This document shows, in pieces, positions 1 to 6,392 of a DNA stretch of 9,035 nucleotides (position 1 is the stretch's first letter; each line of letters opens with the position of its first letter). Location of the stretch: contig CAMICU010000141.1 of assembly GCA_946223375.1 (NCBI GenBank), forward strand, positions 1 through 9,035. Direction: 5' to 3'. A model generated the notes under the pieces. That model saw nothing but the letters and a program-made list of their open reading frames with translations. It did not search any database and was not told the DNA's origin. This DNA comes from an uncultured Stenotrophomonas sp. (GTDB lineage: Bacteria; Pseudomonadota; Gammaproteobacteria; Xanthomonadales; Xanthomonadaceae). The position numbers were made by a program, and so were the translations under genes.

Positions 1-54
1 CGGAGTGTGATCAAACCATCATTCGCCCGCGAGCGTTCCATTCGCGCGCTTACA
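1..54 (-). mobile_element. Probable end of an insertion sequence, mostly outside the window
   Basis: On the minus strand the sequence after position 55 starts TGTAAGCG and no longer encodes anything like the end of an RND adaptor protein. It contains a short direct repeat, GNGCGAATG, at 47-39 and 28-20 (CATTCGC on the plus strand at 20-26 and 39-45), 19 bp apart. A TG...CA terminus with short internal repeats is known from IS21-type and some IS481/IS3-type elements. The change in coding character falls exactly at a codon boundary of the adaptor gene. No transposase is visible, the other end lies outside, and no target duplication can be checked. The assignment to an insertion sequence is inference; a deletion or other rearrangement junction is the main alternative. 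Confidence 0.4.
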
Positions 55-924
55 GGCGGCCAGCGGCACGCTCAGCGCGCCCGCGTTGCCATGCGCGATG
101 TAGACCCGCGCGCTCTGCCCCAGCTCCACTTCGCTCAGGGCCTCGGCGGCCAGGCTCACCCGCGCGGCATAGGTCCGGGTCTGCGGATCCGCGGCGGCGG
201 CGATCTCGCGGATGCTGCCCGGCAGGCGCTTGCCGGCCTGGTTCCACAGTTCGACCTGCACCGCCTGGCCCACGCTGAAATCCCGGATCGCACTTTCCGG
301 CAGCGCGATCGCCACTTCGCGCGCACCATCGGCGGCGAGCGTATAGATGGTCTGGCCGGCCGCAACCACCTGCCCGGCCTCGGCGTCGCGGCTGGCGATC
401 ATGCCCGCTTCCGGCGCGCGCAGCTGCGCGTAGTCGGCCTGGTTGCGGTTGACGTCCAGATTGGCCCGCGCCGCGTCGGCCTGGCCCTGCGCGGCTTTCA
501 GCGCGGCGGTCTGCGCATCCAGCGCCGAACGGCTGACCAGCTCCTGCGCGGCCAGCGCGGCATAGCGCTTGTGATCGTCGCGCGCACGTACCAGGTCGGC
601 CTCGGCCGCGGCGTACTGGGCCTGGGCTGCCCGCGCCTGCAGCTGGTAGTCGGCCGCGTCCAGCACCGCCAGCAGCTGCCCCTTCTGCACCCGCTGCCCG
701 GCATCGACCTCGCGCCGCAGCAGGTTGCCGCCGACCCGGAAGGACAGCGCGGCTTCCTCGCGGGCGCGCACCTCGCCCGGATAGGCCGCCACGCTGGGGC
801 CGGCGCTGCCGAGCGGGTGTTCAACCAGCACCGGGACAGCCGGTGCGGGGGCGGTTTCGGTCTTGCCACAGGCGGCGAGCATGGCCAGCAACAGGCCGCT
901 GCCAATCCATCGGACGTTGTTCAT
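19..924 (-). pseudogene. smeO: RND efflux periplasmic adaptor (SmeO-like), 3' truncated
   Basis: Membrane fusion protein that would link an inner-membrane RND pump to TolC. The start at 924 is chosen because it gives a lipoprotein signal with lipobox LAAC (Cys19); an earlier ATG at 975 would add 17 residues before it. The first half-lipoyl segment is about residues 62-92, an Ala/Gln-rich coiled hairpin about 93-165, the second half-lipoyl about 168-197 and a beta-barrel about 203-285. Family-like sequence stops after Ala290 (nucleotide 55). The last 11 codons, up to the TGA at 19-21, are unrelated and read into the putative insertion-sequence end. Family members are usually about 350-400 residues, so the membrane-proximal domain is missing. 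The gene is divergent from a TetR gene next to pcm and tolC, matching the published S. maltophilia smeOP-tolC locus; the pump gene smeP would be expected to the left. The product is probably non-functional. The class is certain; the smeO name rests on gene order. Confidence 0.8.
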
Positions 925-991
925 GAGTAGGGTCGCGAGATCAAGGGGAGGGAGGCGGCAGGGTTTCGCCGCCATTACTGAACGCCGCGGT

Positions 992-1020
992 ATAGTATAA
1001 ATATCGAACCAGCTGGTCTA
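992..1020 (-). promoter_or_regulatory. Candidate promoter of the adaptor gene
   Basis: On the minus strand a -35-like TAGACC (1020-1015) and a -10-like TACTAT (997-992) are separated by 17 bp; each matches consensus at 4 of 6 positions. A second -10 candidate, TATACT (999-994), overlaps it. The leader to the ATG at 924 would be about 60 nt. No good ribosome binding site is seen before that ATG. Prediction by eye only. Confidence 0.35.
1008..1017. promoter_or_regulatory. Perfect 10-bp palindrome, candidate TetR operator
   Basis: ACCAGCTGGT is a perfect inverted repeat between the divergent adaptor and TetR genes. It lies between the predicted -35 and -10 of the adaptor promoter, touching the -35, and directly before the predicted -10 of the regulator. 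A bound dimer could therefore block both directions. The symmetry does not extend well into the flanks, and TetR-family operators are often longer, so the true site may include the AT-rich stretch at 991-1004. Confidence 0.4.
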
Positions 1021-1024
1021 GTAT
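1019..1024 (+). promoter_or_regulatory. Candidate -10 box of the TetR gene, leaderless geometry
   Basis: TAGTAT (4 of 6 to consensus) ends 6 bases before the ATG at 1031, so transcription would start at or next to the A of the start codon. No Shine-Dalgarno sequence precedes this ATG, and an in-frame TAG at 1019-1021 rules out a longer protein. No convincing -35 is seen at the right distance. AT-rich alternatives TATAGT (991-996) and TATAAA (996-1001) would give a short conventional leader. Confidence 0.3.
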
Positions 1025-1030
1025 TGCGCG

Positions 1031-1693
1031 ATGTCGCCGAAAACCTCTGCCACCGCCGCTTCCAAATCCGCCGCCCGCAGCGTCGGCCCGGGACGCCCGA
1101 AAGACCTGGGCAAGCGCGCGGCCATCCTGGAAGCGGCCAAGGAAATGTTCATCGAGCTGGGTTTCAACGGCGTGAGCATGGACGGCATCGCCGCCAGCGC
1201 CGGCGTCTGCAAGCTGACCGTCTACAGCCATTTCGGTGACAAGGACACGCTGTTCACCGAGGCCATCCAGGCCAAGTGCGTGGAGATGATGCCCGACGAG
1301 CTGTTCGTCACCGACAGCGAGGGCCCCCTGCGCGAGCAGCTGCTGGGCATCGGCCATGCCTTCTTCACCCTGATCAGCAGCGACGCGGCGATCGCCACCC
1401 AGCGCATGATGATGACCCCGGAGACCGACGACCGGGTCCGGCAGATGTTCTGGCAGGCCGGTCCGGCGCGTACCGAGACCGCCCTGTCCGACTTCCTCGG
1501 CGCCCGCGTGGCCCGCGGCGAGCTGGTCATCGAGGACACGCCGCTGGCCGCCCGCCAGTTCTTCTGCCTGATCAAGGGCGAGCTGCATACCCATATGATG
1601 TGCGGGTTGTGCGCCGCCCCGGACCAGCTCGATGCCGACGCCCATATCGCCGCCAGCGTCGATTTCTTCATCCGGGCCTATGAACCCCGCTGA
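1031..1693 (+). CDS. smeRo: TetR-family transcriptional repressor (SmeRo-like)
   Basis: A 220-residue one-component regulator. After a basic, low-complexity N-terminus (1-28) comes a TetR DNA-binding domain at about 29-78, with the helix-turn-helix in VSMDGIAASAGVCKLTVYSH (48-67) followed by FGDKDTLF. The rest (about 85-220) is the variable all-helical ligand and dimerisation domain, close to the type seen in AcrR/AefR-like efflux regulators. It is divergent from the adaptor gene with 106 bp between, and upstream of pcm and tolC on the same strand. In S. maltophilia the TetR protein at this place, SmeRo, is reported to repress both smeOP and the tolC operon; I apply that by gene order. The ATG at 1031 is the only upstream choice because a stop lies at 1019. 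It has no ribosome binding site. If the adaptor is broken, this repressor may now matter only for the genes on its own strand. Confidence 0.88.
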   Translation: MSPKTSATAASKSAARSVGPGRPKDLGKRAAILEAAKEMFIELGFNGVSMDGIAASAGVCKLTVYSHFGDKDTLFTEAIQAKCVEMMPDELFVTDSEGPLREQLLGIGHAFFTLISSDAAIATQRMMMTPETDDRVRQMFWQAGPARTETALSDFLGARVARGELVIEDTPLAARQFFCLIKGELHTHMMCGLCAAPDQLDADAHIAASVDFFIRAYEPR

Positions 1694-1800
1694 GCCCCGC
1701 CCCGCAAAGCTGAATGAACCGGTGGTCCCGGTGACTTCCGGCACTGCGGCCCCTGCGGCGGCACGGCGATGCTTGCCCGCACCTGTCACGCCCTAACCGG

Positions 1801-1806
1801 TAAAAT
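1801..1806 (+). promoter_or_regulatory. Possible -10 box ahead of pcm
   Basis: TAAAAT lies in the 149-bp gap between the TetR gene and pcm, 36 bases before the pcm ATG, which would leave a leader of about 30 nt. The nearest -35-like element, TTGCCC (1773-1778), is 22 bp away, too far for a standard promoter. A small hairpin (CCGGC 1809-1813, GCCGG 1821-1825) follows. The rest of the gap (1694-1800) holds no recognisable gene. Weak prediction. Confidence 0.25.
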
Positions 1807-1842
1807 GGCCGGCCCACTGCGCCGGAATGACGAGCTTTCCCC

Positions 1843-2490
1843 ATGACGATCAATTACTCCCACGCCCGCGAAATGATGGTTGAACAGCAGGTCCGCCCCT
1901 GGGAGGTGCTGGATATCCGCGTGCTGGACGTGCTTGCCCGCCTGCCGCGCGAAGCGTTCGTGGCCGAGTCGCACCGCGCCCTGGCCTATGCCGACGTCGA
2001 GCTGCCGCTGGGCCACGGGCAGAAGATGATGAAGCCGGTCATCGAAGGCCGCATGCTGCAGGCGCTGGATCTGCAGCCGGGCGATGAAGTCCTGGAGATC
2101 GGCACCGGCAGCGGCTACATCAGCGCCTGCCTGGGCCAGCTGGCCCGTGAGGTGCTGAGCCTGGAAATCCAACCGGAGCTGGCCGAGCGCGCCCGCCACA
2201 ACCTGGATGCCGCCAAGCTCGGCAGCAACGTGCGCATCGAAGTCGCCGACGCGCTCCACTGGGAAAGCCAGCGCCAGTTCGACGCTGTCTGCGTCACCGC
2301 CGCGGTGGAGGCCGTCCCGGCCCGGTTCCTGTCGCTGCTGCGCCCGGGTGGCCGCCTGTTCGTCATCACCGGCACCTCGCCGGTCATGGAAGCCAAGCGG
2401 ATCAACGCCGACGGCAGCACCCAGTCGCTGTTCGAAACCGATATCGACTATCTGCAGGGCGCCGCCCCTGCGCCGCAATTCCAACTCTAA
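1843..2490 (+). CDS. pcm: Protein-L-isoaspartate O-methyltransferase-like protein
   Basis: A 215-residue class I SAM-dependent methyltransferase of the Pcm family, whose canonical members methylate L-isoaspartyl residues in aged proteins so that they can be repaired. SAM-binding motif I is VLEIGTGSGY at 83-92, preceded by the typical AYADVELPLGHGQ (48-60) and followed by a post-I acidic strand (LSLEIQPEL) and a motif-II/III region with RPGGRLFVITG. The fold and length fit the family. However, the hallmark catalytic segment after GQ, normally like GQTISQP, reads GQKMMKP here (59-65), so the usual Thr/Ser-containing loop is absent and isoaspartyl activity is doubtful. The gene sits between the TetR gene and tolC, with 20 bp to tolC, as in the S. 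maltophilia locus where it is called pcm. No strong ribosome binding site is seen; GACGAG (1829-1834) is the best candidate. Confidence 0.88.
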   Translation: MTINYSHAREMMVEQQVRPWEVLDIRVLDVLARLPREAFVAESHRALAYADVELPLGHGQKMMKPVIEGRMLQALDLQPGDEVLEIGTGSGYISACLGQLAREVLSLEIQPELAERARHNLDAAKLGSNVRIEVADALHWESQRQFDAVCVTAAVEAVPARFLSLLRPGGRLFVITGTSPVMEAKRINADGSTQSLFETDIDYLQGAAPAPQFQL

Positions 2491-2498
2491 AAACGTCC

Positions 2499-2505
2499 AA
2501 GGAAG
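2499..2505 (+). promoter_or_regulatory. Ribosome binding site of tolC
   Basis: AAGGAAG lies 5 bases before the ATG at 2511, in the 20-bp gap after pcm. It fixes the tolC start and is the clearest Shine-Dalgarno sequence in the window, in contrast to the weak or absent ones before the other genes. Confidence 0.65.
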
Positions 2506-2510
2506 CCGCA

Positions 2511-3854
2511 ATGATCCGCCGATCCCTCACCCTTGCGCTGGCAGTCGCCCTGGCCCCGCTGACGACCCACGCCGCCGATCTGCTGCAGGTCTATGAAATG
2601 GCCCGCAACGGGGACCCGCAGCTCTCCGCCGCCGAGTCCAACCGGCTGTACACCAAGGAAGGCCAGGTGCAGGCACGTGCGGCGCTGCTGCCGCAGGTCA
2701 ACGGCGAAGCATCGCTGAACCGTTCGCGCCTGGAATACGACGGCGTCAGCGGCAGCACCACCAGCAAGGACCGCACCTACCGCGTCACCGGCTCGCAGAC
2801 CCTGTTCAACTGGGGCCAGTTCGCCAACCTGCGCGCCCAGCGTGACATCAGCAAGGCGGCCGACTTCACCCTGGATTCGGCCAACGACGAGCTGATCGTC
2901 CGCACTTCGACCACCTACTTCAACGTGCTGGTCGCGATCGAATCGCTGACCGCCGCGCAGACCAACGAAGCGGCTGCCAAGAAGCAGTTCGACTACGCCG
3001 ACAAGCGCCTGGAAGTGGGCCTGGCCCCGATCACCGACGTGCATGAAGCGCGCGCCCAGTACGACCAGGCCCGCGCCAACACCATCCTGGCCCAGAACGC
3101 GCTGGAAGACGCCTACCAGGCGCTGACCGAACTGACCGGCCAGCCGGTGCGCGATGTCCGCGGCCTGCCGGAGGACTTCCGTCCGGAACTGCCGTCCAAC
3201 CGCAGCAACGTCGACCAGCTGGTCGCCAGCGCGGTCTCCGCCAACCCGGACCTGAAGGCGCAGGAGCTGAAGGTCAGCGCGGCCGAGTCGAGCGTGTCGG
3301 CGGCCCGTGGCGGCCACTACCCGAGCCTGTCGCTGGGCGGCAGCTGGGGCAAGAACGCCAGCTGGGGTGACAGCGTCGGCGGTACCTCGCGTACTCCGGA
3401 CAGCACCACCAATGCGATCGGCCTGACCCTGAACGTGCCGATCTTCGCTGGCGGCGCCACCCAGTCGCAGGTCCGCCAGGCATTGGCCCAGCGTGACATC
3501 GCGCAGGACACCTTCGAGCAGCAGAAGCGCGCCCTGGACCGCAACACCCGCAATGCCTACCAGAACCTGGTCGCCGGCATCAGCGAGGTGGAAGCCCGCC
3601 GTCTGGCGGTGGTCTCGGCGCAGAGCGCGTACGACGCCTCGCAGGTCGGCCTGGAAGTCGGTACCCGTACCGTGCTGGACGTGGTGCAGAACCAGCGCAC
3701 GCTGTTCCAGGCGCAGCTGGACTATGCACAGTCGCGCTACAACTTCCTGCTCGCCCGCCTGCAGCTGAGCCAGGCCGTGGGTGATCTGGAGATCGCCGAG
3801 GTCCAGGACATCAACCGCCTGCTGACCCAGGACGCAAGCGCCAAGCTCAAGTAA
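2511..3854 (+). CDS. tolC: TolC-family outer membrane efflux channel, type I secretion/RND
   Basis: A 447-residue outer-membrane channel and exit duct for tripartite pumps and possibly type I secretion. A Sec signal peptide (1-21, cleavage near THA|ADL) precedes two tandem outer-membrane efflux repeats, about 25-215 and 235-430, each with long coiled-coil helices rich in Ala, Gln and Glu. Recognisable segments are the N-terminal LLQVYEMARNGDPQL (24-38), the TolC-like EVGLAPITDVHEARAQYDQA in the first repeat, and GTRTVLDVVQNQRTLFQAQL from residue 384 in the second. No lipobox is present, so it is TolC-like rather than an OprM/NodT lipoprotein. Length is normal and the gene is intact. It is 20 bp behind pcm with its own good ribosome binding site and is followed by a strong terminator. 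In S. maltophilia TolC at this locus works with SmeOP; since such channels are shared, it may stay essential to other pumps here although the neighbouring adaptor is truncated. Confidence 0.95.
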   Translation: MIRRSLTLALAVALAPLTTHAADLLQVYEMARNGDPQLSAAESNRLYTKEGQVQARAALLPQVNGEASLNRSRLEYDGVSGSTTSKDRTYRVTGSQTLFNWGQFANLRAQRDISKAADFTLDSANDELIVRTSTTYFNVLVAIESLTAAQTNEAAAKKQFDYADKRLEVGLAPITDVHEARAQYDQARANTILAQNALEDAYQALTELTGQPVRDVRGLPEDFRPELPSNRSNVDQLVASAVSANPDLKAQELKVSAAESSVSAARGGHYPSLSLGGSWGKNASWGDSVGGTSRTPDSTTNAIGLTLNVPIFAGGATQSQVRQALAQRDIAQDTFEQQKRALDRNTRNAYQNLVAGISEVEARRLAVVSAQSAYDASQVGLEVGTRTVLDVVQNQRTLFQAQLDYAQSRYNFLLARLQLSQAVGDLEIAEVQDINRLLTQDASAKLK

Positions 3855-3885
3855 GCCGCAGCACGCGGAACCTGCGCAGCGCAGC

Positions 3886-3921
3886 AAGGAAAACGGCGGC
3901 CGATGGCCGCCGTTTTCTTTT
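3886..3921. terminator. Bidirectional intrinsic terminator between tolC and waaA
   Basis: Arms 3889-3901 (GAAAACGGCGGCC) and 3905-3917 (GGCCGCCGTTTTC) pair perfectly over 13 bp around a 3-base loop (GAT). With one G-U pair the stem extends to 3886-3920. The right side ends in TTTTCTTTT and the left side in A-rich sequence, giving T-rich 3' tails on both strands. It can end tolC on the plus strand and waaA, which stops at 3985, on the minus strand. The remaining bases to 3984 show nothing else. Confidence 0.85.
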
Positions 3922-3984
3922 CCGGGGCCGGCCACCGCTACGGATCAGCGGCCTGTGGCAGGCACCCGCGGCCACGGCTGCACC

Positions 3985-5280
3985 TCAGTTCTTCGGCGGC
4001 AACAACGGCTCGACCAGCTCCAGCGTGCGCGCCAGCGCACCGCGGCCACTGGACACCAGCGCGCGGCCGGCCTGGACCATGCGCGCACGCGCGTCCTCGT
4101 CCTCCAGCAGCCGCTGCACCGTCTCGCCCACGCTGGCGGCATCGGCGCAGATGCGCAACGCCCCGGCCTCGTCCATGCGCCGCGAGATCTCGGCGAAGTT
4201 GTGCAGGTGCACGCCGGTCACCGTCGCCGTGCCCATCGCCGCCGGCTCCAGCAGGTTGTGCCCACCGACCGGCTGCAGGCTGCCCCCGACAAAGGCCACC
4301 TGCGCACAGGCGAAGAACGGCATCAGCTCACCCAGCGTATTGATCACGAACACCTGGCTGCCCGCCTGTGGCCAATGCTGGCCGCTGCGGGTGCTGACCT
4401 GCCAGCCCTGTTCGCGCGCCAGCGCCTCGACCCGCGGGAACCGCTCCGGGTGGCGCGGCGCCCACAGCAGCAGCGCGTCCGGATGCCGCTGCAGCAGGCG
4501 TGCATGGATATCGATGACCGCCTGCTCCTCGCCCTCATGGGTGCTGGCCGCGATCCACACCGGCCGTTGCGCCGGCACGTGCCTGCGGAACGCTTCCAGC
4601 ACCTGGCCCGGATCCGGCGGGTCGATGTCGAACTTCAGGTTGCCCAGCGCCTGCACCTGGCCCGGCGCCGCCCCCAGTTCGATGAAGCGCTGTGCATCCT
4701 CCTGCGACTGGGCCGCCACGCAGGTGACCGTGCGCAGCGCGCGGCCCACCAGCGGCTTGAGCACGCGGTAACCCTTCAACGAGCGCGCCGACAGGCGCGC
4801 ATTGAGGATGTAGACCGGAATCTGCCGGTCACGGCAGCCGAACAGCATGTTCGGCCACAGCTCGGTCTCCAGGATCAACGCCAGGCTCGGCCGGAAATGG
4901 CACAGGAAACGACTGACGCTGCCGGGCACGTCATAGGGCAGGTAGACGTGATCCACCGCGTCGCCCCACAGCGCACGCACCCGCTGCGAACCGGTCGGGG
5001 TGATGGTGGTGATGATCCAGCGGATGTCCGGACGCAGCACGCGCAGCGCGTTGACCACCGGCGCGGCGGCGTTGACCTCGCCCACCGACACCGCATGCAG
5101 CCAGACGCGCGGCTGGCCGCCACTGTCCGGATAGGACGCGTAACGCTCGTCCCAACGCTTGAAGTATTCGCGCACCCGGAAACCACGCCAGACCAGGTGG
5201 TACACGGTGAAGGGCAGCAGCAGGTAAAGCACGACCGAGTACAGGCCACGCAGCAACAGTTCGACGGGGTCTTTGCGCAT
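3985..5280 (-). CDS. waaA: 3-deoxy-D-manno-octulosonic acid (Kdo) transferase, GT30
   Basis: Inner-membrane-anchored glycosyltransferase that moves Kdo from CMP-Kdo onto lipid IVA, the first step of LPS inner-core assembly. The protein is 431 residues, normal for the family. An N-terminal membrane anchor (about 9-30) is followed by WLHAVSVGEVNA (60-71), whose Glu68 fits the catalytic base of GT30 enzymes. Then come LETELWPN (137-144), LNARLS (159-164), VWIAASTHEGEE (241-252), WAPRHPERF (273-281) and the C-terminal nucleotide-sugar motif VGGSLQPVGGHNLLEPAA (331-348). The start at 5280 gives the expected N-terminus MRKDPVELLLRG; an upstream in-frame ATG at 5379 would add 33 unlikely residues. 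No clear ribosome binding site is seen. It is divergent from lpxL, the enzyme acting next in the same pathway, and convergent with tolC, sharing its terminator. The gene appears intact. Confidence 0.96.
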   Translation of the reverse strand: MRKDPVELLLRGLYSVVLYLLLPFTVYHLVWRGFRVREYFKRWDERYASYPDSGGQPRVWLHAVSVGEVNAAAPVVNALRVLRPDIRWIITTITPTGSQRVRALWGDAVDHVYLPYDVPGSVSRFLCHFRPSLALILETELWPNMLFGCRDRQIPVYILNARLSARSLKGYRVLKPLVGRALRTVTCVAAQSQEDAQRFIELGAAPGQVQALGNLKFDIDPPDPGQVLEAFRRHVPAQRPVWIAASTHEGEEQAVIDIHARLLQRHPDALLLWAPRHPERFPRVEALAREQGWQVSTRSGQHWPQAGSQVFVINTLGELMPFFACAQVAFVGGSLQPVGGHNLLEPAAMGTATVTGVHLHNFAEISRRMDEAGALRICADAASVGETVQRLLEDEDARARMVQAGRALVSSGRGALARTLELVEPLLPPKN

Positions 5281-5414
5281 GCGCGAAGGATACGGGAGAA
5301 CGGCGGGCGTAAGGGAGCACGGGCGCGGCGCACACGCATCGCGGTGATGCGCGGGCGCACGCACCGGCCGGCTCCGCACCGCGCAACCGCCTCCTGCCGT
5401 ACAGCCGCGTGGCT

Positions 5415-5420
5415 TAGAAT
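5415..5420 (+). promoter_or_regulatory. Candidate -10 box of lpxL, leaderless geometry
   Basis: TAGAAT (5 of 6 to consensus) ends 6 bases before the ATG at 5427, placing the transcription start on the start codon. No Shine-Dalgarno sequence lies before the ATG. A -35 at 17-bp spacing would be TCCTGC (5392-5397), a poor match. The remaining waaA-lpxL gap (5281-5414) is GC-rich with no other clear signal. Confidence 0.4.
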
Positions 5421-5426
5421 CGCAGC

Positions 5427-6347
5427 ATGTCCGATTCCCCCTCCACCGCTACCCGTCCGTCGCTGTGGCGGCCCAGGCACTGGCCGACCTTCGCCTGGCT
5501 GGCCATCGCAATGCTGGGGGCCCGCCTGCCGTGGACGCTGCAGCGCGCGCTCGGCCGTGGCGTGGGCTGGCTGGCCCTGCATCTGGCGCGCAGCCGCCGG
5601 CGCGCGGCCGAGGTCAACCTCACGCTGTGCTTCCCCGAGCAGGACGAAGCCTGGCGCCAGCGGCTGCTGCGCGACAGCTTCGATGCACTGGGCGTGGGCA
5701 TCTTCGAGTTCGCGCGCGCGTGGTGGGGCAGCATCGATGCGATCCGCCCGCAGGTGGAGATCGAAGGGCTGGAACAGCTGAAGGAGCTGCAGGCGCAGGG
5801 ACGCGGCGTGCTGCTGATCTCCGGCCATTTCATGACCCTGGAGATGTGCGGGCGGCTGCTCTGCGACCATGTGCCGCTGGCCGGCATGTACCGCCGCTAC
5901 CGTAACCCGGTGATGGAATGGGCGGTCAAGAGCGGGCGCCTGCGCTATGCCAGCGCCATGTACGCCAACGAGGACATCCGCGCCACCGTGCGCCACCTGA
6001 AGAAGGGCGGGTTCCTCTGGTACGCGCCCGACCAGGACATGCGCGGCAAGGATTCGGTGTTCGTGCCGTTCTTCGGCATGCCGGCCTCGACCATCACCGC
6101 CACCCACCAGTTCGCGCGCATGACCGGCTGCGCGGTGGTGCCGTACTTCCATCGCCGCGAGGGGGGCCGCTACCTGTTGAAGATCGCCCCGCCGTTGCCG
6201 GACTTCCCGTCCGAGGATGTCATCGCCGACACCGCGCAGGTCAACGCGGCGATCGAATCCATGGTGCGCGAGGCACCGGCGCAGTACCTGTGGATCCACC
6301 GCCGCTTCAAGCGCCAGCCGGAAGGCCGCAGCCGCTTCTACTCCTGA
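5427..6347 (+). CDS. lpxL: Lipid A secondary acyltransferase (LpxL/HtrB family)
   Basis: A 306-residue inner-membrane enzyme of the LpxL/LpxM family, which transfers an acyl chain from acyl-ACP to Kdo2-lipid IVA. A hydrophobic N-terminal stretch (about 20-33) anchors it. The catalytic H-x4-E motif is in GHFMTLEM, with His134 and Glu139. Other family marks are MYRRYRNPVMEW (154-165), the YAPDQDMRGKDSVFVPFFG block (199-217) and the C-terminal YLWIHRRFKR segment near 290-300. Length is normal. The start at 5427 gives a typical short cytoplasmic N-terminus; no ribosome binding site precedes it. It is divergent from waaA, whose product makes the Kdo-bearing acceptor. Whether it adds the laurate-type (LpxL) or a later chain (LpxM/LpxP) cannot be told from sequence by eye. 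Confidence 0.93.
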   Translation: MSDSPSTATRPSLWRPRHWPTFAWLAIAMLGARLPWTLQRALGRGVGWLALHLARSRRRAAEVNLTLCFPEQDEAWRQRLLRDSFDALGVGIFEFARAWWGSIDAIRPQVEIEGLEQLKELQAQGRGVLLISGHFMTLEMCGRLLCDHVPLAGMYRRYRNPVMEWAVKSGRLRYASAMYANEDIRATVRHLKKGGFLWYAPDQDMRGKDSVFVPFFGMPASTITATHQFARMTGCAVVPYFHRREGGRYLLKIAPPLPDFPSEDVIADTAQVNAAIESMVREAPAQYLWIHRRFKRQPEGRSRFYS

Positions 6348-6350
6348 TCC

Positions 6351-6376
6351 CCGCGCCAGCACGCGGCCTGGCGTGG
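6351..6376. terminator. GC-rich hairpin after lpxL, possible terminator
   Basis: CCGCGCCAG (6351-6359) and CTGGCGTGG (6368-6376) can form a 9-bp stem with one G-U pair and an 8-base loop, directly after the lpxL stop in the 45-bp convergent gap. A second stem, CGGCAGG 6384-6390 with CCTGCCG 6398-6404, spans the stop codon of the minus-strand gene. Neither has a T tract, so intrinsic termination would be weak; they may stabilise the 3' ends instead. Confidence 0.3.
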
Positions 6377-6392
6377 CGGCCGACGGCAGGCG

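Noticed and set aside
19..60. Simple one-base frameshift as the cause of the short adaptor
   Set aside because: The only frame that stays open to the edge reads VSARMERSRANDGLITLR, which does not look like the expected end of an RND adaptor, so a rearrangement fits better. Not fully excluded without flanking sequence.
7..930. 307-codon plus-strand open frame opposite the adaptor gene
   Set aside because: The minus strand has a lipobox and half-lipoyl motifs. The plus-strand translation looks like random Arg/Gly/Leu-rich sequence.
941..1789. 282-codon minus-strand open frame opposite the TetR gene
   Set aside because: The plus strand carries a clear TetR helix-turn-helix. The antisense frame has no domain and would cover the divergent promoter region.
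2487..3935. 482-codon minus-strand open frame opposite tolC
   Set aside because: tolC on the plus strand has a signal peptide, ribosome binding site, both family repeats and a terminator. The antisense translation has no recognisable domain.
3955..5781. 608-codon plus-strand open frame
   Set aside because: It lies antisense to waaA, whose family motifs are clear, and runs on into lpxL in the wrong frame. Its Arg/His/Gln-rich translation is typical of shadow frames in GC-rich DNA.
4875..6362. 495-codon minus-strand open frame opposite lpxL
   Set aside because: It covers lpxL in antisense and the 5' part of waaA in another frame. No family features; a product of high GC content.
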